From the NCBI RefSeq assembly GCF_963678635.1, contig NC_087069.1:10129206-10193205 (forward strand): a DNA stretch of 64,000 nucleotides. Direction: 5' to 3'. The notes below the pieces were generated by a model. That model saw only the letters and a list, made by a program, of their open reading frames with translations, made no database searches and was not told where the DNA came from. The stretch comes from Symsagittifera roscoffensis. Its lineage: Eukaryota; Xenacoelomorpha; Acoela; Convolutidae. Position 1 is the first letter of the stretch. Every line of letters begins with the position of its first letter. The position numbers and the translations under genes were made by a program. Of this stretch, positions 13,950-24,699 are shown piece by piece.

Positions 13950-13967
13950 TGGCGCTCCTGGGTGTTA
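13950..13967 (+). other. Candidate tRNA primer-binding site
   Basis: The sequence TGGCGCTCCTGGGTGTTA starts 12 bases after the 5' LTR with TGG, the complement of a tRNA CCA tail. It resembles the complement of eukaryotic tRNA-Asn 3' ends, but with mismatches, so the tRNA is not assigned. The 12-base gap is longer than usual. Confidence 0.35.
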
Positions 13968-14448
13968 TTCTTTTTTAACATCATGACCGGCAGAACCGTT
14001 AACGAGCACTCCGCGCCGAGCGGATGCTCACATTAACGCCCTTAATAGGCCTAAACCGCCAGGGCGGAAGGGTAGTTCGGAACGCGGAAGCCTTCCGGAT
14101 TACCGTGAATAGTTTTTTTAACTTAGTTAAGACCGAAAATTCACGAACCAGGAAGGGTGGGGGGAATCGCGAACCCCATGTCCACTGAGTGGTTTGTGAC
14201 CAAAAACACTTAAAGATATAAGTAAAACCAAACAAAAAGTAGTATACTACCCTAGAAAAACAAAAAACAAGAAATCATCCCCCCAGACAAGATGTGATTC
14301 AACTTCCCCGTTTGTTGTTGATAGATATATTGTTGTTACAGGCATTTATATCAGTCAGGATCGTTACGATCATTTTTGTGGCCCGTTTGTGAGGCTTGTA
14401 CTCTAGGGTTATTTGAGCATTTAAGCACGTTAATGATAAATTGCGCTC

Positions 14449-16083
14449 AATCCGCAGGGGTCAGCTGATTTGCGCTCAATTCGGAAGGGTCATGGGTGAA
14501 GACCGATCCGGCAAGCAGTACAAGGAGCAACAAGAAGGGGCTCAACGACAACAACAATCGACTGTTGGGTATCGTTAACAAGTTTTGTATCCTTTTTGGT
14601 ACAAAAAGTAAGATAGTAATCTGTGGGGGGCTCGACAGTGCTGCACTGTAGTGACCCTTCACCGAACTGCGAATATCCGAGTTAAGCACCTTAATTCGGA
14701 TATTAAACAAACCCGGAGGGGTATAGTATTACTAATATTATTACCTATACAGCCTATATTAATAGTCTTATATCGTTTTTCAGTCAAAAACAACGAAAAC
14801 AGACCGGTTTTTAGGGTCAAAATAGCGATATTTTGATCCCCCCACAAGTCGCGATTTTTGAAATATCGATATTTTTTGAAACGGAAAAAAGCGCTAAGTT
14901 AGTGTATTACATCGTAACAGCACTACCACAAATGATAGAACCGGTTAAGTTAAGTTCGGAAGTGGTTGGAACTATTTTGGTACCGAAATCCGAAATTTCG
15001 TGATTTTTGAGAAAACGGAACACTAAAAATTTGGAAAATTTTTTGAAATCTTTGAGTTACGACAGTAAAAATAGTTGTTCGGACAACGTCCACTAGTGAA
15101 TCTACCAGTTTTAAAACCCACTACCCGAAAGCCTTCCGGGTTGCAGAGAAATCGAACTTAACGTGTTTGATTTGGTGGATTCATCAATCCGGAGGGGTCC
15201 AGATAGCATAGTTTATCGCAAATTTTTTCTACAAAAGCGTTTTGATTCGGGTCTTTTGCATTGAACTAGAAGAGTATAGGCTTTTTGAGCTCGGATCAAT
15301 AATTTTTAGGTCGAAAGGACAAGATTTGCGGAAAAAGTTAGGCGGAACCTATAAGAGAGAAAATTTTTGAGTTTGGAAAAAAGACGTTTTGGTTAATAAC
15401 TTTGGAACTACTGAGCATATCGAGTTGATCTTGGTACCAATAGATCAGAAATTAGCTGAGCTTTTTAATAGGATCAGAAATTTTTCGGAAAAACGAGCGA
15501 GAAAACTTTTTGAGATTGTTTTTATCAAATTACACAAATCCGGAGGGGTACACCCTTCACGTTTTATAAATTTTTCTGAAAAACCCTTAGACCCCTACCA
15601 AAAGTTGATAGCGATTGAATTAAGTAACTTAGGACAGTTCTAGACGAAAAGGGAGGGCTGAAGGCACAAGACAACCATAATAGAGTCGAAATTAGGCAAG
15701 TGATAAGACCCTTCACCGTTAGTGTGAATTGTCAAATAAGTGCCTTAACTTCAATCCGGAGGGGTCTAGGAAAGGATCCTATACCCTTCACAGTTAATTC
15801 AAACAGCATAAAAGCAACGCAGAACGTATCCGGAGGGGTATAAGCTGAAATTAAGAAAACTCCGAAAAGCTACTTTGACAGAACCAAAGGGCTCCCAATC
15901 CGGAGGGGTCGAAATTTTTCAAAGTCAGAGGGGTCCGAATCCGGAGGGGTCTACTTTCCACAAAACCGGAAGGGTCCCAATCCGGAGGGGTCTACTATTA
16001 ACTAACTCGGAGGAGTCCCAAACCGGAGGGGTCCATATTCTGACAGTCCGGAAGGGTCCTATTTGTGTCAATCCGGAGGGGTA
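14449..16083 (+). repeat. Irregular array of (A)ATCCGGAGGGGTC motifs in the leader
   Basis: About a dozen or more near-identical 12-13-base motifs occur at about 14449, 14478, 14711, 15185, 15536, 15753, 15828, 15897, 15926, 15938, 15965, 15979, 16006, 16021, 16046 and 16070. Most read AATCCGGAGGGGT and some have GGAAGGGT. Upstream partners such as GACCCTTCAC (about 14652, 15709, 15782) can pair with GGAGGGGTC. The LTR has a related perfect stem, CCTTCCGGATT / AATCCGGAAGG (37714-37724 with 37768-37778 in the 3' LTR). Spacing is irregular, from about 20 to 340 bases, so this is not a simple tandem satellite. Confidence 0.85.
14652..14724 (+). other. Two-level hairpin in the leader
   Basis: The arms AATATCCGAGTTAAG (14672-14686) and CTTAATTCGGATATT (14690-14704) are complementary over 15 bases with one G-U pair, around a CAC loop. 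Outside them, ACCCTTC near 14654 faces GGAGGGGT at about 14715-14722 and can extend the stem. This is the clearest instance of the leader's recurring pairing scheme. Confidence 0.75.
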
Positions 16084-16311
16084 TTATTTTATTAGGGACT
16101 TAGGTAGACGAAAGAAAGACTAAAAAGTGAGAAGTATTAGGTTATTAACACACAGGCTAGGTATCAGTGACTGCACTGGTAACTTGCCTTTCAATAAGAA
16201 CCAGACTAATACAAAACAGGTCCAAACTCGGATATTCGCGAAACTAAGTCTAAATTACAAAGAGCGTGGGTCATTGGTGTGGATTGGACATAATACGTTT
16301 TTGGGAAAAGT

Positions 16312-16453
16312 GACTGCCCTGAGGATTTTAGTAGGTCTAGCTCGGGCAGTCCGAAGGCAGATAGGTAACACAGTACTCGGTGGGTGCAATAGACGCCCAC
16401 TTGAGAAAATTACTGCCTTCAAAGTTTTGTCTGCTTGGTGCAGCACCAAGCAG
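16312..16453 (+). other. Cluster of palindromic stems, candidate dimerisation or packaging structure
   Basis: GACTGCCC (16312-16319) pairs perfectly with GGGCAGTC (16344-16351). Further on, CTGCTTGGTGC (16431-16441) and GCACCAAGCAG (16443-16453) form a 23-base palindrome around a single A. The cluster sits about 400 bases before the gag start, where retroviral packaging and dimer-linkage elements lie. The function is inferred from position only. Confidence 0.55.
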
Positions 16454-16858
16454 GGAAAGCTTTTTCTTTAAAACACAGGTTCGACTATTGTACTGCGACC
16501 GACTAAGAAATACAAGACACATACGTTTTATTATATATACTTTCATATTTTATCAATATATATTTTTGTTTTTGATTTTAAATCAACGTAAACTGTGCTT
16601 GATTGGGTAGTGAATACACTATCTTTTAAATTGACTGATAACATCATATTGTGCTAGTTTCCAGATCTTCGGACCGATAATCGGTTAGTGTGAATAAATT
16701 TTATACAAACTGTACTCTGACAACATACAGGGATTCGTGGTCACTATTTAATAGAATCTGGTGAAATTTATTGTGTTGTGTCATTATTATTGTTAATAAA
16801 ACTATAAGGTCTCTAGCAATTGAGTCAAGAGTAGGCATAGGAAAGTGACAAATAGAGA

Positions 16859-19800
16859 ATGAGTTTAGACAAAACAAGGATACCAAAACGAGGTAATAGC
16901 TCTAGGAAATTCATACTTGAAAAGCAAAGAAAAACGATGACCGATCCTTTTGTGGATTGGATCAAGCGATCCCGGTCTGACAAAAGGGGGACGGTTTCAG
17001 GCAGAATGGTTGAAACGAGAAGTCAAAAGACCTCAGAAGAGCGAAGAGAACTGTTAGAAGTGGAGGTCAATACGGGCCATACCATGAATGACAACCAGGA
17101 AGTAAATGAACTGGAAGGGAGAGGCAGAAGGCTGGCGAGTGAATCTACCCCGGTAGAACAAGGCCATGATTTTGCCACTTCCACCGGGACATTGGATCGA
17201 GAAGAGATGTCGGAACTGTCCGACATCTCAACTGAGGTAGTGGCAACGAGAAGATCTCCGACAGACAACACTATGATGGCAAGCGGAACTGGGAAACAAA
17301 CAACGTCATCATCGTTCTCAGAAAGAATGAAGAACACCTTCGGAAACATCTTTCCATTCAGCATGGGAGGAGGAGCAGGAAACGATGGTGAGTCTCAGGA
17401 GGAAGAAGATGAAGAAGAGCAAGGGGACTCTGTATCTCAAGTAAGCCTCAATAGTTCGATCCAGGAGAGTGAGGCACACGTCGGAAGAGAGACTGGAACC
17501 ATGGACAAATTTGGTGTAGTGACAACGATAAGCAAAGAGGCAAACACACCAGGCCAGTCAAAAGGCTTCGCGATTAGAGCAAGTTCGGAGCCACAACCTG
17601 GTGAGGATAAAACCAGAGGGCTCGGCAACGCGTTAATTGATCCTGAAATAAATAAAGAAAAGACGTTGAAGCAGAGAGTCAAGGCCCGGATCTCGACAAG
17701 CACGAAGATACCTGGGACCGACAGGGTTACACCACCACTAGTAACGCCACTCGTGGATAACGGGGCAGCACTAGAGGAAGACTTAAACAACATAGTGGAC
17801 AGTTTAGGAGAACAAAACGAGCAAATGTCAATAAGGATGAGTGAACTAGAAAGAGCAGTTCACATTGAGAGGGAAAGGCTGCGGGAAGAAATAAACCGCA
17901 ACAGACAAGAAGTTGACAGGAGCAAAAAACGCTTGAAAGAGAGAACGGATGAACACATGACGAGGAACTTGTCGCGAATGACAAGAGAGGCGGAACAGAG
18001 GGAGTTACGCGTAAGAGCCGACATGGAGAAGTTAAGAATTCAGCAAGAGCAGTCTCTTGGGACTCTTGACACAAAGATAGATGCGATGATGGAGAGGCGA
18101 ACTCAGGCTATCATGGATAGGTTGGACGGGCTACTAAGCAGCAAGAGTGGACCAAAAGAAGGAGAACCGAATTCGGGAGGTCCCAGCAGGGAACCGAAGG
18201 TGAACTTCAATGAACATCAAAAGAGGAAGACGTATGGATCCACTAGAGGCAGGGGCAGTTCATCAGGCTATGCCACAAGGGATAATGGAGCATGGGGCCC
18301 GAACAATAGAGCAAGTTCAACGGGGAACAGACGAACCTCTAACGAACGACCAACGCAAGGCACACATGCGACTGGGAGAAGTGATTCCGGCAACAGGGGG
18401 CATGCAAGCCCGAGGAGGAGTCATGTGGGCCAAGCGGGAAGTGCTCACGGTGATTCGGATTGCAGGGATGCACCGCACACAGAGCCTTCGACGAGGTGTG
18501 AGGACACTCAGACGGGACACTCAAGGGATGCTACTGCAATGGCCACGGCATTTGAACCCCTGAACAGGTCTCTAGAGACATTCCTGACGAGGTTATCTAA
18601 AACCAATGAACGCAGTGAGAAGTCCAGAAGAGTCTTTAAGAAGCCAAGATGCTACAAAGACGAATCTGATGGCTGTATTGATACCTGGATAGAGGTAATG
18701 AAGCTGCATTTCGAGGAAGAGGACTTGTCTGAGAGACAGGAATTCAGCAAGAGCAGTCTCTTGGGACTCTTGACACAAAGATAGATGCGATGATGGAGAG
18801 GCGAACTCAGGCTATCATGGATAGGTTGGACGGGCTACTAAGCAGCAAGAGTGGACCAAAAGAAGGAGAACCGAATTCGGGAGGTCCCAGCAGGGAACCG
18901 AAGGTGAACTTCAATGAACATCAAAAGAGGAAGACGTATGGATCCACTAGAGGCAGGGGCAGTTCATCAGGCTATGCCACAAGGGATAATGGAGCATGGG
19001 GCCCGAACAATAGAGCAAGTTCAACGGGGAACAGACGAACCTCTAACGAACGACCAACGCAAGGCACACATGCGACTGGGAGAAGTGATTCCGGCAACAG
19101 GGGGCATGCAAGCCCGAGGAGGAGTCATGTGGGCCAAGCGGGAAGTGCTCACGGTGATTCGGATTGCAGGGATGCACCGCACACAGAGCCTTCGACGAGG
19201 TGTGAGGACACTCAGACGGGACACTCAAGGGATGCTACTGCAATGGCCACGGCATTTGAACCCCTGAACAGGTCTCTAGAGACATTCCTGACGAGGTTAA
19301 CTAAAACCAATGAACGCAGTGAGAAGTCCAGAAGAGTCTTTAAGAAGCCAAGATGCTACAAAGACGAATCTGATGGCTGTATTGATACCTGGATAGAGGT
19401 AATGAAGCTGCATTTCGAGGAAGAGGACTTGTCTGAGAGACAGGAATGCAGCGCGCTCACCAGCAACTTAGAAGGGACAGCCCTGAACTGTGTCATGGCC
19501 AAGAAACAGTATCAACGTGACACTGCAGAGAAAATCTTCGAAATCTTGTTAAACCGTTTCGGATCAGGGGTACAGGGGCACCAGGCGATGATGCGCTTCG
19601 AGAAACGGAGGCAACGGGAGGATGAAACCATAGACAAGTTTCTCGATGATTTGGAAATGCTGAGAAGACGCAGCCAACCGGATGAGTCAAACCGAAGGAT
19701 GAACCTGGCCGTATCCTCAAAATTCATCGATGGTGTGAAAAATGATGAACTTCGTACGATGCTAGCAACGCATTACACACCACTATCAACTAATGCGCCA

Positions 19801-20133
19801 ACACCGGAGGAGTTGAGTCTCAAATCAAAAGAGTATCTATTGTTGAAACCTCCTTCGAGATCTGGATATTACAAGAACAATTATGGCAATTTTAACAACA
19901 GACCAGCGAACCAAGGGAACAATTTGTACAAACCGAGGGATGACATGGACAAGAGACGCTCTTGTGCTAATTGTAGTTCAACAGAACATCATGTGTCAGC
20001 ATGCTCAGCTTACAAACAAGGCATGAAAGCAATAGGCTTTAGCCTCGAGGACGAAGATGCGTCAGAGTTGGACCATGAGGATTTCATGAGATGAGTAATA
20101 GCGAAATTCGGCCCGAGGTGTTTCTTTTGCAAC
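16859..20133 (+). pseudogene. gag of element 2 (structural protein, frame broken by a 704-bp duplication)
   Basis: ATG 16859 opens a 641-codon stretch to 18784. Coding continues in another frame from 18790 to 20094. The N-terminal third is charged and low in complexity. A coiled coil follows (about 17790-18100), then a Gly/Ser/Arg-rich linker. Next comes a helical capsid-like region from WIEVMKLHFEEEDLSERQE through NLEGTALNC to the MLATHYTP region, typical of Ty3/gypsy Gag. A first CCHC knuckle (C-x2-C-x4-H-x4-C) begins at 19963. An in-frame TGA lies at 20092. A second CCHC knuckle at 20119-20160 follows in the same frame and is joined to pol. Gag would package the RNA into particles. The duplication shifts the frame, so this copy cannot make normal Gag. 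Confidence 0.88.
18037..19444 (+). repeat. 704-bp perfect-length tandem duplication within gag
   Basis: 18037-18740 is repeated at 18741-19444. I see one difference (GGTTATCT against GGTTAACT near 18594 and 19298). The unit starts AATTCAGCAAGAG, and the second unit is followed by AATGCAGCGCG, so the junction shares AAT-CAGC microhomology. Because 704 is not a multiple of three, the second unit is read in a different frame. The near-identity says the duplication is very recent or an assembly artefact. Confidence 0.93.
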
Positions 20134-20550
20134 TTGGAAGGTCATTTTAAATCAGATTGTCCGCAATTCTGGGATGCAGTGGCAGACATCAAGCATCCAA
20201 GACATGAAGAAGCTTTGTCAGGAGTGAAAGCCAGCAAGGCTCGACTTTTGAGCGAAGCGGAGGCACGCAGAAAGGACAAACCTCAAGAGCTGGCGGCAAA
20301 GAAAATGCAAGCGGTAACAGGGGAGACACATGAGCCGGAACCAGCAACTGCGGCTGAGGACTTCAAGATCGATTATAAGGCAGCCGCAAGGGATGCTCTA
20401 AATGGAGTACAACAGGAATTGGTGACAAAAGAGATCGAACAAAAAGTGAAACTTGAACTGGAAAATGAAAAGCTTACGGAGCAACTGAATACCTTCGAAG
20501 CAACGGAGTTCGAGGAGACGAAAACACCAAGCAGTTTAGATATGAAACTT

Positions 20551-21894
20551 AATGTGATCTCCGGTAAGAGGTTCGGCATGGCGCCGCAAGGAAACAAGAT
20601 ACAGTCGATAATCTCAGTGGCTGGACACCAGGTAATAAGAAATCTGAGTGAACCATCAGAGTTCACTTTAATGCATTTGGACACATATGCAGATTATCTG
20701 AGGCAGGTGGAGCCACGCACTGAGTCGAGAGCTGTGCGAGCACTACTAACGACGGGTGGCCCTCGCATGAAGAAACTTCATGGACGCTACTTGGAGGTCT
20801 ATGGGCCGTATCAAATAATGCTGAACGTGGATGGAATCAGTATCTACACCAGGACTTACATAACAACAGATGATGACCAAATGGGGCAGATCTATTTGGG
20901 TGAAGAGGAACTCAAAGTCCGCAGGATAGGCCATGACGCCATGATGGAACAAGACGCGGTACATATTGGATATGAAGCAGATGTGACAGCACACCTGCTT
21001 GACACCAACGGAACAAAAATCGGAGTCACAGGGTTTCTGGACACAGGAGCGGTGGTGAGTGTGATGCCGATAAAAACTTGGGAAAGAATGGGCTTCACGC
21101 GGGAAGATCTGATTCCTACGAACCTCCGACTGGCCGCCGCAAATCGAGGAGCCATCTACGTAGCCGGAAGAACACCGATAACGGTCCTTCACATGGGCGG
21201 ACGAGACCTTTGGATGAGCTTCCTGGTGGTAGAGAATCTGGACGACGCCGACCAATTCATCTTAGGCAGAGATTTTGTCAGGAATTTTGACGTGATGATT
21301 GACTTGAACAACGGTCTAATACGGATTAGAAACCCGGACCGAAAGTATGTTAAGAGACCAATTAATAGGATAATAACAGACGAAAATAAGGTACCAGTTT
21401 TTTTGGATAGAAAAGTAAAATTACAACCAGGACAAGCTGTGGTAGCAATTTTTAGAATGAGAAATTTAAATTCGTTAAGTGATAGTAAACAGGTTTGCTT
21501 AGTACCGAATCCAAATAGTCAGAGTTCGGTGATTTTAGGCCGGAGCTTCTCGGTAACGCGAAACGGACTGTGTGTCAGTGTGTTGTTGAACACACTGGAC
21601 ACCACGGTTTCAATCCAGCGTGGAAAGAAGCTTGGCTACGCTTTGCCGATGAGGACCGACTATGAGGAGACACAAAACTTGAAGAAATATAGTGTGAAAG
21701 ACTGTCTTTATCATGCCAATAAAGATAAAATTTTAAAGAGGATTGATGAATTAAAATCTATTCATAAATTGTTTTTAATGAAATCCGAAACGGACGACGG
21801 CTTATCAAGCTGCTCGAATTTTCCGGAACGCCCCTCGTCATATGAATTAGAATCTGACAAACCGGTTTTGCCAGAGATAGAACATTTAAAAGGG
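20551..21894 (+). other. Retropepsin region of element 2 pol
   Basis: An aspartic protease that would cut Gag-Pol. The active-site motif LDTGAVVSVMP is followed about 60 residues later by a FILGRDFV segment, the expected second hallmark (ILG near the flap partner helix). The downstream part to the stop at 21895 links to RT. The reading frame is open through this section. Confidence 0.85.
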
Positions 21895-21921
21895 TAAATA
21901 GGTGAGGGAGATTTCGAAAAA

Positions 21922-22713
21922 TTGCGGGACCTCCTAAATCGGAACGCTGATGTATTTTCAAAACATAAGGCGGATATCGGTTGCTGTAATTTCGTCGAAC
22001 ACGAAATCGAACTAGAAGAAGGCGCCGTTCCCCATAGGGAAGGCGCAAGGCGAATGACGCCACAGAAATCGGAAGCGTGCCGAGCAGAAATAGAAATGTT
22101 GCTTGAATACGACATGATAGAACCCTCGAAATTGCCGTGGGCTTGCGGGGTAGTAATGGCGAAAAAGAAAGGGGGCAGCTTAGATTTTGTTGCGACTTTC
22201 GTTACTTAAACGCGGTAACGATTAAAGATGCGTACCCGATACCGCGAATAGACGAGAGCCTATCTAAACTTGGTGACGCCAAGTTCTTCACCACATTGGA
22301 CTTAGGTTCTGCCTTCTGGCAGGTTCCTCTGCGAAAGAAGGACAGAGAGAAAACCGGATTCGCGTGCGAATTGGGATTGTACCACTGGAAGAGGATGCCC
22401 TTCGGCTTGTGCAATGCAACGGCCACTTTTCAAAGACTGATGGCTCAGGCTTTGACGAGAGTGACCAAGAAGTACGGGAATCTCGTGACGTGGTCATAGC
22501 GACACCGACCCTGGAAGACCACATTGATAGGCTCGATGAGGTCTAGGATGCATGAAAAGAGCAGGATTAAAGTGCAAACCATCGAAATGTGAAATCCTTA
22601 GGGATTCGATAAAGTACCTAGGAAGGATGGTGGATAGGCATGGCGTGAGGCCGGACCCGGAAGCAGTAGAAGCAGTGTTGACATGGTAAGCTCCTAGAAC
22701 GGACACACAGCTC
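21922..22713 (+). other. Reverse transcriptase region of element 2, catalytically dead
   Basis: Ty3/gypsy RT boxes are visible: CCDFRYLNAV, YPIPRIDE, TTLDLGSAFWQVP, KTGFACE, MPFGLCNATATFQRLM and KCEIL. A -1 frame change lies in an AAAGGGGGC tract just before CCDFRYLN. It is shared with element 1. The YVDD segment present in element 1 at 1945-1956 is missing because of a 16-base deletion at 22488/22489. A stop follows near 22687. Confidence 0.88.
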
Positions 22714-23301
22714 ATGAGCTTCCTAGGGTTTGCCAATTACTACCGAGAATTCATTAAAGGATATGCGGACAAGGTGTATCCGATGCAGAAGCTGATGCGC
22801 AACAAAGGGAAGAAGTTCGAATGGAACGATGAGGCACAAGTTGCTTTCGAGAACATAAAGCGGGAACTGTGCGAAGCGCCAGTGCTGGGCATGCCTACAG
22901 AAAAGGGCATGTATGTTCTCGACACAGACGCATCGGTGGTGGCCATCTCAGGAATATTGCATCAAGAACAAGAATGGAACGGAAGAGCAGTTCTCCGTCC
23001 CATTGCATACGGCAGCAAGGTCCTGAGTGACACAGAGATGAAATATGGCGCACCAAAAGCTGAAATGTTTGCAGTAGTCACCTTCGTGGAAAAGTACCGT
23101 GCATACTTGGGAAGCGCTCCCTTCAAATTACGTGTGGACAACAGAGCGTTATCCTGGTTGAAAACCTACTCGATGGATCAGAGTTATATTGGTAGATGGA
23201 TAGTAAGATTGGATGGCTACCATATGATAATCGAACATAGGATGCGTGATAAACACCAGAATGCTGACAGCCTCAGCAAGAAAACTGAGTTCTATGAATG
23301 A
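22714..23301 (+). other. RNase H region of element 2
   Basis: A typical Ty3/gypsy RNase H of about 125 residues. DTDAS supplies the first aspartate, PKAEMFAVV the glutamate and LRVDNRALSWL the next aspartate. It follows the RT thumb (FLGFANYYREFIKGYA). It ends at a TGA (23299) where element 1 has AGA. It would degrade the RNA strand during cDNA synthesis. Confidence 0.87.
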
Positions 23302-24699
23302 TTGGAGCAGAAGCAGGCCAATCAGGCGGAAATAAAGGAGGGATTCTCGTTTCTGGACAAAGAAACTTATGAAGCGCTTCTCTTAACGAGATGGTTGGAT
23401 AAGTCTGGACATCCAAATCCAGGACATCCTGAGTTACCTGTAGAGAAAGCAGCCGAGATAAAGATCCTGTCCAAGGAAGACCCGATCCCGTTGGATTTAT
23501 TGCTGCGCTCGAACCTGGTACAGCAAGAACTCTCTCGCATGAATATAAACAGCCTCTCATTATTGGATAAAACGGTGCAAGTCACACCACAAGTGATGCG
23601 GATGCTGGGTGAATTGCTAGAAAGAGAAGTGACCAGAGATGACCCCGAGTGGACAGCAGCAGTGGCATCGCTAACAGTCAGAGAGAAAGTGAAGATCATG
23701 CCGTCCAGACGACAGCACGAAGAGAACGAGAGGGATTGTAGGACAATAGTTCAGCAACTAGTATCCTCAATAACCCAAGAGATTTTAACCAGTACCTCTT
23801 ACGGACAGAAAGAACAGGAGAGCAGCAAGCAAAAGAAAACCGTCACCTTTGTGGACAGGGAAAAAGAGGGTGAAGTTGTAGAGCAAGATCTGCTGCAAGA
23901 CTAATTGTTCGGGGAGAAGGATAAAGAGAAAAACAAAAGATCACCAGATCAACACCCGGAACAAGAAAATTTGTCCGGGGAGTCCGAGATAGACGAGAAA
24001 ATTCCTGACGAGAAACAGGACCTAGAGAACAAGGTTTTGTCCGGGGAGTTCAGATGGATGCGCAGAAAGTACAGACATGATCTGGAGGAGCGTGCAGTCT
24101 CCAGCACAACACCTTCGACGGATGATAATTCAGAAAGCTCAAGAATGAACACCTATTCAGACAGGGATTCGACCTCGGGATCAGAACTGTCAGAACTGGC
24201 AATACACACGCTACTAGTGGAAACTCGGGCGAGAGACCTGGACAGAGAGGTGTACCAGGATTCGGACAGCAATCGCTACCTGATACCGAGCGAAAGAGTC
24301 TTTGACAACGCAGCGGATGACTTGGAGACAATAGCGGTATCGAAACGTTCGATAAGCCTATTGCCGCAGAAAGCGGTAGTCAGGACTGATCTTCTGCCGT
24401 TTGAACAAGAAACACAGCCGTTGGCGAAGATTTGGTGCGTTAAGATGGAAGAAGACACACATCAACCCAACGAGCTGAATAGTCAGATGAGGGTCATGAA
24501 GACGTACTTGAAGGCGAGATACAGACTCTCGGACCTTCTAAGGGCGCAGAGAAATGATCGCATGACAAGCAACCTGAAAAGGTGGATCGAGAATGGTTCT
24601 CCGGATAAAGGGGACCTCGAGGAAGATAGTTATCGCATCCTGAGACAATACTTCATGCAGAAGGAAGGGAGGTTATATTTGAACAAGGACGGAATTGTG

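Larger units (their letters stand above)
13938..16858 (+). other. 2.9-kb untranslated leader of element 2
   Basis: No credible gene lies between the 5' LTR and the gag ATG. The open stretches at 15389-15643 and 15875-16123 lack conserved domains, and the second simply translates the CCGGAGGGGT repeats. The leader carries a long series of CCGGAGGGGT motifs, a strong hairpin at 14672-14704 and a palindrome cluster at 16312-16453. The rest is AT-rich and featureless to me. Such a leader would hold packaging, dimerisation or translation-control structures in the genomic RNA. Confidence 0.7.

Noticed and set aside
14449-16083. CRISPR-like reading of the regularly worded repeats
   Set aside because: Spacing is irregular, the repeats are only about 12 bases, and the context is a eukaryotic retroelement leader.
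15875-16123. 82-codon open frame in the leader with repeated Gly/Pro/Arg words
   Set aside because: It has no ATG at its start and only translates the CCGGAGGGGT array.
18210-18563. 117-codon open frame repeated at 18914-19267
   Set aside because: An alternative frame of the duplicated gag linker. The repetition comes from the 704-bp duplication, not from a gene family.
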